Shown here: piece by piece, positions 21,456-32,885 of the stretch
Layout of the letters: the number at the start of each line of letters is the position of its first letter
Position numbering within the stretch: position 1 is the stretch's first letter
Origin: Acheta domesticus
Taxonomy: Eukaryota > Arthropoda > Insecta > Orthoptera > Gryllidae
Reading direction: 5' to 3'
NCBI GenBank assembly: GCA_031308135.1
Contig: JAHLJT010000631.1
Location: 222,571,433 to 222,635,432 of the forward strand
Length of the DNA: 64,000 nt
The notes under the pieces: model-generated
The model's database searches: none
The model's input: only the letters and a program-made list of their open reading frames with translations
What the model was told of the DNA's origin: nothing
Made by a program: the position numbers and the translations under genes

Positions 21456-24400
21456 CCGTACGTAAACGAGCTCTTCCTTGTAGTCACGAGGAAAGCGAGT
21501 GGGATGCAATCAGAATACGTCCTTTTTCATCGTCCCTTTCCTGGGAATATAACCACGGTAGTGGTTTTATGCCCAAAAATAATACGAATTATCAACGGTA
21601 AGTTACGATGAGATATTATGATGTTGATAGTTCAAATAAGATTTTTGTGGTATGTGCATACTACAGTATTCAGAAAGTTACGTAATGCAAAATTTTACAC
21701 ACAGAAATACACGTTATGGAGGTCTCTCATACCGAAAAGATGTTTTCTATCCAAACGGGAGTCCGGCTGTCGGTCTGTCCGTCGGTCTATCTGTCGGCCT
21801 GTACGTCCGGCTGTCCGTCCGTCTGCCCCCCCCCCCCCAATCATTTCGTCCGTTTGCGATCTCCCCGTCCGTCTACGCGTCCGTCCGTCTGTTATCCCTA
21901 CCACGTCTGACCGTTTGGTGTTATACATGTGTATCTTCGGAGGCACGATACACATCGTCACCGACATAAAAATCATCATTTTTTCGTTAAGAGAAGAAAT
22001 GTATTAAGAAAACAATCTATTTTCACTAGTAAAATTTTAAACAATATTGAAAGACTGAGGCCTATTAGAGTAGATAATCTTGTTGTTTTTTTCGAAATAA
22101 GCGGTTACCGTCGGGTAAAAACTGTTCTACTGCAAAATATTTCTAAATATATGTCGCTTTTCTTGATCATCGACGATATTTAGAAGTATGCAACATTTTT
22201 GGACTCATAACGTGGAAAGGCACTGTTGTTTTCATGTAGCCGAAGTTGGAAAAAGAGTGTGCAACTGATAACAAAACAGTTTGCTGGACACAGCCAGAGT
22301 TGATTTGATTTAATCGTAGCACAAGCATTGCGACTTCTTACGAATAAAATTGGTCGCGCAGACAGGGCAGAACACTGGCAGCCCAATGAAACGTGTGTAT
22401 CACACAATTCAAACACAAAAGTCTCAAACTCGAAAGCAATCTCGGGATTTTCATTTTGGTGGACATTTTTAAATACATAAAACTCATAAATATGCCAATT
22501 GTTACAAATACGTACAATAAAATTTTGTTTATTGACTCCAGAAATGAATGTGTTTTATGCATTTCATTATTCTTACGAAAAAAATAAGCAAATATGTAAA
22601 ATCCGTAACCCAGTTATCTGTCATGTTGAACTCGTAAACAATGCTGGCAATAGGCTGGGCAATAGCAATGCTGGCAATCATAGGCTGGGCAAACATTTCC
22701 ATATTTCCAAAACACTCATAGGTGCGTATGTTGGGTAAATGAGATCCACTAGCGAAGTAACTCGTTGCTGGCAATCCCTTGTGGTTTTTGTTCGTTCATC
22801 TTCCTTGCTGCTCACACCTAGTGAAAACAATCTGCAATTGGTCTCATCATGAACGGGATGTTACGTTGATTTATACAGCTAGATTCTTTTCGAAAGGAGA
22901 AAGCAGACACCACGAGAAAGTTGGCGGTCCACGAATTTCCTGAAGTTTTAATATTAGCATAGGATATTAACATGAAACAAGGCTACTAAAATGGTTTCAA
23001 AAGGACCTCGGTTCCTTTTTATTTCGCCTTAAATACTTTTAAGCTTTGTTAAACTTCGTGTGGCATTTTTTTTCTTATTGAACAATCCGACACGATTCTT
23101 CGAACAAATGATTACATATTGTCATCATAAATTCTTGGCTACTTCATGGTACTTTTTATATGTTTCTTTACACAACAAATTGCTTGATTGATAGAGAGAA
23201 AGTGGATTCAAAGTTTTTCTATAACGCAAATACCAATTATTCTTACGTGACTCCAATTAATATGCTTCAATTGGTCACAATTTTGTAGGCAAAATGTTGA
23301 GCCAACTGGTATCTCGTAATTTTGTAAATTACGAATAAAAGTGTGTTAAAAATGATTGGCAAACTATTACAAAATCGCAAAGTTGATAATTATTTTCAGA
23401 TGCAAAGTAACTGTGAGGTAATGAGTAAAGAAACAATAGGACTCAGTCACATTTGTAGACGTCAGAATTGATATGAATGGAAGTTGTTTTATTCAAGAAT
23501 TATACAACGTTGTGTGTGTTTTCTAAATGTTTTCCACTTGTCTAATCAATTAACGAATTATATACATCTTAAGAATTTCTCTGTCCCCTTACATTAGTTT
23601 GTGCACCATCTCAGTAATCATTACCTTTCATAAGTACCCTATATTCATCGACGTTTCGTATTCAAGGCAGTAGAACTGTGTAGAGACGCCAGTAATAAAT
23701 CAACCAAGGGAAAAAAATGCAGCAAAGTGAAAAGAGTTGAAACATAAAACGAAATTGCGCAAAGAAAGAAAAAAATATTAAGCGTGACGGCCTTGTACAC
23801 ATATAAGGTATTCCAAAGAGTACAAAACCTGTAATTACAGAGTACTTATCAGAGCAAGTTGAACTGTATTTCAGAGCATCAGGAACTATGACGCATCGCG
23901 CGAACACGAGATGATCTTGCAAGTTACAAGTACGTGTTGCGTGCACAGCATAACAACTGGGCAGTTATTTACTACGATATAGCATTAATGCATACGACGC
24001 AAATTTTCTTGCACGTCACGTAGCGTTCAGATTTTCATCGGAGTATTTCACGTTACTGAAGCCTTATAGTTGTGTGCATTTCATATACTATGTAGCCACA
24101 CAATTTCTTGTTAGTTTTGATTTGAGGTTATCAAGGATGACACAAAAGGTTCTATAATACAATATTACCGTTATGCAAAAGCTACCAAAATGTACTACGA
24201 TCCTTTTGTGAGATTTTTTAAAATTTGATTTACACAATAATTAAAAAATCAAGAGTTATCTTCTAAAGTGGGGGAGAAAAAAATACGATTGTTTTGCATT
24301 AAGAAAATATTATTTGATTTGATTTTGTATTCGATGAATGCCTGGGCTATCTGAATTGCTATGCAAGCTACCCTTCAGATTCACTGGAAACGATGAAAAT

Positions 24401-24640
24401 AAGTGATAAACCATACACGTCAGTGGGAGGATATCCGACGTAACGTACTACACTGGCGATCATTGGCAACTCATTAAAAAGCCAACATTACGTCAAGTGC
24501 AACATGAAAGTTCTGACGCAAAAATAGAATTGCCAAAAATCATCATTACACCTACAAACGATGTAGAAGAGTGATACATGAATGAGAACTTGAAATAATC
24601 ATCATGTTCATTAATTGATACCTACGGCACATTTCTAAGT
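21456..24640. other. Mostly unannotated, AT-rich
   Basis: At 21765-21905 there is a degenerate GTCC/GTCT tetranucleotide tract interrupted by a C homopolymer near 21826. AATGCTGGCAAT...AGGCTGGGCAA is duplicated in tandem at about 22640-22695. The remainder contains only short frames with no recognisable domain. Confidence 0.4.
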
Positions 24641-24671
24641 AGGTTTATCGGAAAGTAAGGAAGAAGGGATG

Positions 24672-24732
24672 ATAATAATAACAATAATAATAATAATAAC
24701 AACAATAATAATAATAATAACAACAACATCAA
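24672..24732. repeat. (AAT/AAC)n microsatellite
   Basis: Mixed AAT and AAC trinucleotides directly upstream of the LINE fragment, in the same relative position as the array at 14274. Confidence 0.9.
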
Positions 24733-25120
24733 CAACGTCGTAACCAAGGAGGCAGAAAAATGTCTTAAACAGAGTTTGGAAATCGAGATCAGCCGAATAT
24801 GGGGCGTAAAAGCACAGGTCGTACCAATAGTCATCGGAGCTCAGGGATTTGTTCCACAAAACTTGTGTAAGAACTCGGCTTAACTCCCAGGTTGTTCAAA
24901 AGACTGAGAAGTGCAAACATTGCTTTATTTGGAACAGCCCATATTTTGCGCAAAGTATTGTAGGGACACCCACAGTCCTTTGATCTGCACCTTACGAAGC
25001 TGGTTGCAACCCAGAGTTGACTTTATGATCAACCGACTCATCACATCTTTCGTCGTCAATTAGAGGAATAATAATAATAATAGTAGTAATAGTAGTAATA
25101 GTAATAGTAACAACAATTGA
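24733..25120 (+). pseudogene. LINE C-terminal fragment with microsatellite 3' tail
   Basis: Plus-strand translation yields KEAEKCLKQSLEIEISRIWG and then VVPIVIGAQGFVPQNL. After in-frame stops and a frameshift, IALFGTAHILRKVL ends at about 24961. It is homologous to the fragment at 14055-14273. The 3' UTR holds GAAGCTGGTTGCAACCC and finishes in an AAT/AGT-rich tail (25063-25120). The upstream AAT/AAC array plus this tail place the LINE fragment between trinucleotide tracts. Confidence 0.6.
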
Positions 25121-25301
25121 GGTAGAGGTAATTAGTGCCAATCCCCACACGCACGTTGTTTGTGCAGCGTTTTCCTCGTTCGGGGTGAACGAGCGCGGCT
25201 CTAAGTGCGCGGGGCGTGGCGCAGGCAGGCAGAGGCCGCCCGCCCCCAGCAGTACATCGCTCACTTCCTCGTCTTTCGCGTCCCAGAATCTCCTTGCCAA
25301 C

Positions 25302-25830
25302 TAGAGATGCAACGTCGATAACGAAACATCGATGTTAGCGAACATCGACTTTCAAAATTAAAACATCGACTAACGGTCATCCGTGTTATACAACATTGAC
25401 GTTTTAGACTGGTTTTAGACCTCTAACATTAATTTTGTGTGCATTAAAATTTAATGTTCGTGTTTAATTATCAATTTGCCAAAGTTTGAGAAGAAGAAGG
25501 GGGCAGACCCTACGCCCACAGCGTATTTGTTGACCATTTCTCAATGTGCGAATTGAACATGAAGAACGAGGAAATTTAAGGCCATAGAAATCATCTCGAG
25601 CGAGAGGATTTGGTCGAAGAAGGTAGTACAAAGAACGTTACTAACAATATTACTATCAGTTATTATTTCATATTTTAACTTTTACAGTGTTGTGATCATG
25701 TAAATTTTTCATTCAGAAATAAAACATTGGGAAAGAAAAATATATCGATAACAAACAGTGATAAAAATCATTGGCGTTAATACATCGATGTTTAAAACTT
25801 CGATGTTTCCAGAAAACCATCGATGTTTTG
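25302..25830 (+). mobile_element. hAT-type MITE 'CATCGATG', copy a
   Basis: Begins TAGAGATGCAACGTCGATAA and contains repeated AACATCGATGTT motifs at both ends. The interior has landmarks shared with other copies: GCCCACAGCGTATTTG, TTTCATATTTTAACTTTTAC and CATTCAGAAATAAAACATTG. The right terminus is cut by SINE-A copy 7. Terminal TAGRGATG plus short inverted repeats fit hAT elements; the assignment is inference. Confidence 0.6.
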
Positions 25831-25842
25831 ACCGGGAGAGGA

Positions 25843-26378
25843 GTTTCAGTGCATCAACTGATGTCACTGCAGTGCCTCTGACCGAGAGGTCCTAGGTTCG
25901 AGTCCTGACGGCGGCAGGATTTTCGACATTGGCTTGTCAGCTGGGGCGAATTCAGTTGCTGTGTGGAGGAGACTTCTAGCGGCCGGCTGCTCTCATAGAT
26001 AGTTTCCTGTGGTTTCTCCGATCAACACCACACGAATGCCTAAGAAACGAGTCACGGACCGCGCGAGATCTTTCCTTCCACTTCCTTATCCTATCCTCAT
26101 CCCTTATACACACACGTATACTGACGTACACCACACTACCACACATGCCGGGAGATCGGTTGGGGGCTTAATGTTTGCCTCGGCTGGGGTGTTGCCCCGC
26201 TGGTGGGAGATACCTAGTTGAGGAAAACCCTGCTAGACGACGGTAGGTCGGCGCCGGATCTTGCCATCCAGCGGAGGAAGATCATCGCCACCTCCGGACG
26301 AAAAACATGCACTACACTTACAGGACCGATGACCTCACTAGTAGACGCGCCCGGAATCACTAACAATCAATCAATCGA
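25843..26378 (+). mobile_element. SINE-A copy 7, full length
   Basis: A complete reference copy: B box AGGTTCGAGTCCT at 25889-25901, then GGCAGGATTTTCGACA, GCGGCCGGCTGCTCTCATAG, ACGGACCGCGCGAGATCTTT, CCGGGAGATCGGTTGGGGGC, GGTCGGCGCCGGATCTTGCC, CGCCACCTCCGGACG and GACGCGCCCGGAATCAC with an AATCAATCAATC tail. The promoter-proximal third is tRNA-like; the rest is family-specific. Confidence 0.85.
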
Positions 26379-26399
26379 TGTTTCGAAAACATGGACACG

Positions 26400-26775
26400 G
26401 CTGTCACATCGCTCCACCCAACGCGCCCGCCGCGCCTCGCCGAGCCCCACCGGGCCGGTTCCCCGCGCGATCTCGTTCATTCATAGCGGCGGCGGCGGCG
26501 AGGTTGAACGTACGCGCAGTCCGGCGCAAGGTCTGTTTGCCGCGCGGGGAGGCGGGCCGGCGGAGTCGGGGGCGGGGCGGGGCGGGGAGGAGGGGACGAG
26601 GAACGAGGAAAACGCGATCCAGGACACCGCGCTCGTTTCCTCGTGCTCCACACGCGAGCGCCGCGTCGCGCTGCAACGCGCTGCCGGACCTGCTGTTCAA
26701 TGGAAGTATTGCCACTGCCCACCGCCGCTGCCTGGGTTCGCCGCTGCGCCCGGCGTCACAGCGCGGAACGTCATA
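26400..26775. other. CpG-rich patch
   Basis: Strongly GC- and CpG-rich stretch in an otherwise AT-rich context, with Sp1-like GGGGCGGGGCGGGG at about 26570-26585. Overlapping frames on both strands (81-206 codons) show no recognisable domain. It may be an unmethylated promoter-like island or captured sequence; no transcript structure is visible. Confidence 0.45.
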
Positions 26776-27023
26776 CGCAGAATCTATGTGCGCTGTAATC
26801 TATGTGTGCTGACTTTGGAAATCTTACAAAAGAGATGAGCGTTACTAGGCGTAGAAAGGAGGTTGTCGGAGAAGATAACCGCTTGGCTATGCGGAGAAAT
26901 ATCAGGTTACTGTTTTTTAATAACAATAAGCATTAAACAAATATATTAATACATGTTAAAACAGCTGTGGGTTATTTTCCAGTTAACTTGTCCACCTTTC
27001 CGTCCACCACTGAGTCCACCACT

Positions 27024-27305
27024 GAGCTTTGGTAGCTCAGTGGCAACATTCTTTCCTCTGCAACATCGTTCAAGTTCCGACGGTGGCAGATTGTCGACAC
27101 TAGATTGCTGGATAGAATTTAACTGCTATCTGATCGATAAATCAATCGGCCGGGTACACTAATCGCCACTTTTCCGTGGTTTATCCAATCACGGGAATTA
27201 TAGAGGAATACCGGAGAAGTATGTCCCAACAAATAGGCCACTGACTGCATGGAGTCTTTCCTTCCTTATCGTTATCCCGTTCTCTCCCATTACCCCCTCA
27301 CTCGC
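27024..27305 (+). mobile_element. SINE-A copy 8, 3'-truncated
   Basis: Has a canonical pol III A box (TAGCTCAGTGG at 27031-27041) and a B box variant (CGTTCAAGTTCCG). The body carries GGCAGATTGTCGACACTAGA and ends after the CCTTCCTTATCGTTATCC run. It faces copy 9, which is in the opposite orientation. Confidence 0.75.
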
Positions 27306-27311
27306 TTGTTT

Positions 27312-27925
27312 GATTATTTTTGGTTATCCGAGCGCGCCAACTGCCACAGTCAATATTCCCGAAAGTGAAGTGTTTGTTATTTTTTGTGACTTAGTGTTTT
27401 CCCCCGCTTGAACCTGAGTTCCGGCGTCGAACTACATGTAGTCTTAGAGGGATTTTCCCCTCCAAGTATTTCCGCCACATGGGCACCAACCCAGACGGGA
27501 CAATTTCTAAGTTCTCAACATGTGTGGTAGAGTAGTGCATTTAACTGCATGTTGGAAGAAGATGGTGCAAGGACGGGGAAGGGAAGATCGCACATGGTCT
27601 ATGACCAGTTTGCTAGGGTACTGATGCAGCATTCGTCTAGTATTCATCGGAAAAACTACCGATCAGAGCAGCCAGCCGCTGTAATTCACCTCCAGATAGC
27701 GGCTGAATTCATATTTTAACTTTTACGGTATTGTGATTACGTGAATTATTCATTCAGAAACAAAACATCGGAAAAGAAAAAAAATATCGATCACGAACAG
27801 TGATGTTAAAAATAGATGTTAAGCAAGGGTCTAAAATCCGCCACCGTCGGGAATCAAACCCTAGCGCCTCCCGATCAGTGTCACAGTAACAACGGTTGTT
27901 GCCCTGAGACACCTCAGCCGGTCAC
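27312..27925 (-). mobile_element. SINE-A copy 9, carrying a hAT-derived insert
   Basis: Minus-strand copy with head near 27905-27925 (ACCGGCTGAGGTGTCTCAGG) and B box at about 27852-27862. At about 27709-27824 a segment homologous to the interior of the 'CATCGATG' hAT MITE (TATTTTAACTTTTACGG, CATTCAGAAACAAAACATCG) replaces about 25 bp of SINE. No hAT terminus is present, so this is not a simple transposition. Confidence 0.7.
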
Positions 27926-29749
27926 ACGTTACACTTACATCCATGGCACTACCACTCATAATTGTAGAGTAGTCGGGAGCTTCTTCCGGCTGGGAAACTC
28001 ACTGGGGGAAACATGGAAAAAAAGGACGTTTCGGTCGGCACCGTATCTCACTTTTCAGAGGAGAATGAGCACCGCCAGGTCTTGGGATATTACATCTGTA
28101 TTTCCCTTTTGGAATTAATGATTGCTGCACACCCTCACTCACTCTTGTATTCCCATTATAGAAGCTAATGTGTTGATTGATAGAGTAGAAACGTCAGAAA
28201 ATAGAAAACACAACCTTCCCCACTCATTTGAAACATTATTATTTTTAACAATTCTCCTCCTGCTTCTTCGTCTTCTGTTTCTTCTTCTTCTCTTCCTCAA
28301 CAATTACGTTAAAGAAAATTTCGTGAGGAAGATGAAATGTATAATAATTTTACTTCGTTGAACTCAAAGGTATTTCAATTCATGACCAATCGTTAATGCT
28401 ATTGTGATGGAAAAGAGCATTTAAAGCTTTAACGTAGTATTAAACCTCTTTGAAAGATAATCACAAAGCAATATTCTGGTAACTGGAAACTTTGGTATCG
28501 ACGAAATTTTATTTTTGGTATTAGCGATTAACAAATATTTTGAAAACAAGAGAATCTTTACAACGTTTTTTCATATCATTAAATTAAGCCGGCCGAATTA
28601 AAATAGGCCAAATTCAAATGGTTCAGAAGGTGAAAGAAGGAAAATTTGTACATGTTCGCGAAACCAGACACTTGAGATCGTGCACCTACAGTAGGAGCAA
28701 AACGTGTGACATTTCATCTTTAGAACGTGTTATGATCACGCTATGCTCGGGTGCCAAGGTGTTCACTGGAGCTTGAGGAAGAGAAGTATTCACCAATCAG
28801 AGAATGCGAGGAATCGTTTACAACAGCACCGCGTGCAGGCAGCATCAGTGTTTTCCTTATCCATTCACAACAAGGAAAACGGCTGGCACGAGATAGTAAC
28901 GCGGGAAATGCACTCTTGCAACTCTCAAACGAATCACGTGCAAATGAAGCTCATGAGCACATTGTCATATCGGGAAAACAGAAGTTAAATCACATGGTTA
29001 AGTAGAATTCACTGGTGAGTATTTTTATGACAATATTGTAGGTACGTGTTTTGGAAGCACTTCCTTTCGGTAGAATAATAAAAACAAAGCAAGAAAACAT
29101 GAAATGGGATCCGAACACATTAGCTGAAGTTAAACTTCTATTAATCAATCATTATTATTAATCATAGAGTACAGAATCCTTTCAACTTCTATTCTGAAAT
29201 AGGTACAATTTTGAAAAAATACAATTCCACGTTGTAGTTTCGAACGATCAGTCGTACCAAAAAAAATCATAAAAGAATCTATTTATAATATTTTTGTGAT
29301 AAGATTAAATTGTGAGATATTTAATTTACCTACTATTGTCTTTCCTAAGAATATTGCACATAGTTTTCGTTTACCACTTTGGAAAATACCATGAAGAATG
29401 GCCATAATTGTAACTCAAGGGATACAGAAAGGATTTACTACTAGAATAACAAGTGTAATTGACAATTCAATGCGGTGAATATTGTGTTTAAAATTTTATT
29501 CCCATTCAAGATTATTTTCTATGGCATTTTAGAGTAAGTCACGGGGATATTGACTCATAATTGAAAATATTTTATCTACATTTTCTTAGAAATTTATCTA
29601 CAGTTTCCTTGTCGGTAGTGTTTATTAAGAATACAAAGAAATGATCAGTTTCATTGAAATTGAAGCAAAGTATTATTCCGATAATGTTGTAGTAAACATG
29701 TTGTTAATACTTTAGTTAATCAAGAAACAAATTTATCTACATCGGCATG
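27926..29749. other. Unannotated interval
   Basis: A CTT/CTTCTT-rich stretch lies at 28256-28300. Two overlapping frames at 28743-29005 lack recognised domains. AT-rich to the right. Confidence 0.35.
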
Positions 29750-29807
29750 CACATCTAATGTGGAGTAGTCAAAATCCATGTTCTGTGCGTCCTTGATACG
29801 TCCGTCG

Positions 29808-29838
<31 letters not shown>

Positions 29839-30320
29839 CGTACGTCTGTGAACAAGGCTAGCGGCTAAACCTCAGCCGATTTTCTCCAAAATTGATATTC
29901 CCCCATTGATTTGGCTGATGTCGCGGTTCCTTGAATTTGAAACCTATATTTTCATTTTGGGGATACTTTACATCAAGCTCCTGAGACATTTTCCAAATTT
30001 TCAAAAAAATGGTTCCATAGTTTTTTTATTTAATTTTGGTGTTGGATAGTGTGAAGGACGTTCAAAAGAATGGTGTAGGTCTCATGTTCGTAGAAAACTC
30101 TGATTTTTCAAAATTGCAAAAGTTCAAAATTGTTTCGGAGTCTTCCTACAACGAAAATATTAAAGATAGAAGTTTTTCCCTTAATGAAACCTGTTACTTA
30201 AAAATAAATTTTTAAATAAGATCATGTACAATTTTTCGAAAATTTGAGTACTTTTCGCGTAATTTTGCGTGAAATTACCGATGAGACGTGCTGTTTTAGC
30301 ACCAATAGTTTACTTGGTGG
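29750..30320 (+). repeat. Dispersed repeat family U, copy 3
   Basis: The most complete order of landmarks: CCTTGATACG, a (TGTC)n tract at 29810-29840, GCGGCTAAACCTCAGCCGAT, TTGATATTCCCCCATTGATT, TGATGTCGCGGTTCCTTGAA, GTCTTCCTACAACGAAAATA and a terminus GTGCTGTTTTAGCACCAATA followed by GTTT at about 30287-30311. No coding capacity. Confidence 0.65.
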
Positions 30321-30589
30321 TGCTTTCTTAAGGTAACAATATACAAGCTACTCAGTAATTGGATTCTGCTTTATGGAACGTGGGATATTTTCCTTTGTGC
30401 CAGTTACACGAAGAGACAAAGCTGAGTTGATGTTCAAATAACAAGTCATTAAAATTGATAAAGAAATACTTCTATTAAATGTAGACCCAGGTATTCATAT
30501 CATGATGCTCTCAACTTAACGTTTCGGGAAGTGGCAGAGTTACTCTCACAATGCAACGTGATATTCAGCGTCGAACTAGACGCATTTTC

Positions 30590-30699
30590 CGAGGCTTTCC
30601 ATTCTAGGTATCACCCTCAGCGGGGTACTCCCCCCAGCCACAACAAGCTCCAAGCTCTTGGCTGGTCTTCCGACATGTATGATAGTGTAGTGCTTATAG

Positions 30700-30743
<44 letters not shown>

Positions 30744-30925
30744 AGAGAGAGTAGGAGTCAGGGATGAAAAATATCGCTCGTGGCTCTTGGCTCGTTCATT
30801 AAGGTACTGCTCCAGCATTCACCTGGCGTTGATCGGAAAAACCCTTGAAAATTACCGATTAGAGTAGTCACAATGCCAGAATTCTCCTCCAGATAGTGGC
30901 TGAATTCCAGCCAGCTATGTAGAAG
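30590..30925 (-). mobile_element. SINE-A copy 10 with an internal (GT)n expansion
   Basis: Truncated at both ends. The position normally occupied by GTAAGTGTAAGTG-like sequence is an expanded (TG)n tract of about 40 bp (30702-30742). Landmarks ATTCACCTGGCGTTGATCGG and CCAGATAGTGGCTGAATTC are intact. Confidence 0.75.
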
Positions 30926-32375
30926 TAAATTTATTTCTGAATAGTTATATACGAAAGGGTAGTATTTTCCGAGCAATAAGACTTTCCATCGCTAGGTTCT
31001 GAGAAGAATATTTTCAATATATTAGCCAGGACGTGGCAGAAGATATTGATGTACTGAAGGGTTATATTGGAATTTTGCTTAATGGGCCCAATAAAATCCA
31101 TGTCATAATTTGGTTGACTTTAAACCCTCTTAATTTCAAGAACAATCCACTTAAAAGTGCCAAAATCTAGATCCTCTCATATGTGTATTTCAAAATATGA
31201 AACTAATTTTAGAACTAATTATAATTAATGTTATTTCCGCTTGTGGGACATTCCTGTATTTCGGAGCAAGGTGATAGAAAAGGTTGAGAGATTCTGACCT
31301 TTGTTTGATAGGTCATTGTATTTACTTCGTATAATTAGGTGACAAATGACTCGATCTCTCTGCTTTTCTGATTTCGAGAATGACACATTATAATCTTAAA
31401 CGTAAAATGTTTAATGCACTCTTGAAATAGGTTGCGACTACCCGTCAGTCGGTTGGGCGCCGTAGACGTGGTAGCCGGCTCGCTCAGTCGACAGAAAGGC
31501 TTGCCTAAATTGATGAAGATGGAGGAAGTTGGTGGCCGGTGTAAAATAAGAAACTTTTACTCATGTTAACAAATAGGTGGCTTTTATTTAAAAAAGAATT
31601 GCAAGATTTTAACCACTCGTGTCGGCGAGCATGCTCCCCTTTCCCAATTCCAAAATATGACATGCACACATAAAATAATAAAATAAATTGAAAAGTGAAA
31701 ATTACTACAGTAAAAAAAAACAATATTTTCCTCTACGCTGATTCCCTCTTGACAGCCAAGCGCGGCCGGGAATCTTCTCTTCGTCGCCCGGTCAAAGGTA
31801 ATTAAAAATTGTTCACCAAACTGTTTATGCCTTTCGACCACGGGCGCGCCAAAAGAACGAAAAAAATACCGTCTCAGCGGGGCAGCGAGCACAACAAACC
31901 AGAGTTGAACGACCTCGAGCTGCCAGCTGGTTGGCAGGGGTGGCGTGGGACGTCTTGGGGCGCCGCACAAAAGAGCGTGCAGGGCCGAGCCAGGTAGAAA
32001 GCGTGGTCGCAGGAGTGTTGACCCAACACACAGCTCCGCTCACTTACTGTCGCTAATGCTCAGATAATGTCTGCTCAGCTGAATGACCTTGTCACTTTCG
32101 GTACTTTAGAGTTCGTAGCAAGTTGGTGAATGATCAAATAGTTCCACGATAATGTTCCAAACACGAGCACAAGTCAGATACTTTTTCTGAACTATTAGAA
32201 TGTCAATAAAACTTTTTACAATCCGCGGTCTACACTTATTTAAGAATCGCGCACAAATTCTTCTCGAAAACTCAACGTTTTCTTATAAGTCCAACTAAGA
32301 AACAAAACTTTATCTCTGACGCCGGGCGCCTCCACAATAACGTCTCGTCCCCCTGACCGCCTCTCACCTTCTGTC
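30926..32375. other. Unannotated interval
   Basis: Minus-strand frames at 31584-31970 and 31825-32043 have no recognised domain. On the minus strand a consensus-like splice donor (ACAGTAAGTGAG) lies at about 32040-32051, downstream of the heat-shock-element cluster at 32481. Confidence 0.35.
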
Positions 32376-32383
32376 TGTGACGG

Positions 32384-32440
32384 CCTCACACCCTCTCTCT
32401 GTGATGGCCTCACACCTTCTCTCTGTGATGTCGCCTGCAC
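32384..32440. repeat. ~24-bp short tandem repeat (about 2.5 units)
   Basis: Unit CTCTGTGATGGCCTCACACC followed by TTCT, repeated with small changes. Confidence 0.7.
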
Positions 32441-32480
32441 GAAGTCCTTCGAGCCTCCCTTCCCCCACCAAATTCCCTCA

Positions 32481-32503
32481 GAATGTTCTAGAACATTCTA
32501 GAG
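32481..32503. promoter_or_regulatory. Heat-shock element, five alternating units
   Basis: The sequence GAATGTTCTAGAACATTCTA followed by GAG gives four perfect alternating GAA/TTC blocks at 5-bp spacing (32481, 32486, 32491, 32496) and a fifth partial one at 32501. This is the canonical HSF trimer target arrangement. A CCAAT-type motif (CCCAATCATC) lies about 60 bp to the right. If it drives transcription to the left, a TATA-like CTTATAAGAAAA on the minus strand lies about 200 bp downstream. No downstream coding sequence is recognised; a retroelement LTR or a decayed promoter is possible. Confidence 0.6.
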
Positions 32504-32639
32504 CTTTGTCCACGTCCGACGGCTATTGGCGAAAGGGTATTGCGTCGTAGAATAATTCCGCCCAATCATCGGAAGTTTTTGGGGCCGAGAAATGAGAGAG
32601 AAACCCGCACTCGTTCTCTCTCGCTTCAATTTTCTGTCA

Positions 32640-32885
32640 AATAGGGGCAGAAATTAATGACTGGGGGGGGGAACGAAAATCTCAAGGGAGGATGGGGTGG
32701 GCGAGGAGCGCCGCGGAAAAGTACTGGCGTGCCGCGTGCACGGGAAGACCTCCCAGGCTGCGGGACACTTGGGTGCGACGAATCGTTAGGGGGCGGGTCC
32801 AGCGGGTGGCCTGACAGAACCCTGGCGCCGCCGTCGACCCCTCTGTCGCGCAACACGGAGCAATTCTCAGGCTCGCAGCCGTAAT
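32640..32885. other. GC-rich patch
   Basis: CpG-rich sequence starting with a G homopolymer near 32663. Overlapping frames of 75-84 codons lack recognised motifs. It ends abruptly at about 32885, where AT-rich sequence resumes. Confidence 0.35.

Noticed and set aside
18675..21611. 978-codon plus frame and 906-940-codon minus frames
   Set aside because: They consist of the stop-free 12-bp satellite read in three phases; frame changes follow single-base indels in the array, and no non-repeat domain is attached.
31440..32885. LTR retrotransposon
   Set aside because: Some promoter-like features, but no TG...CA boundaries, primer-binding site, second LTR or gag/pol frame could be established.
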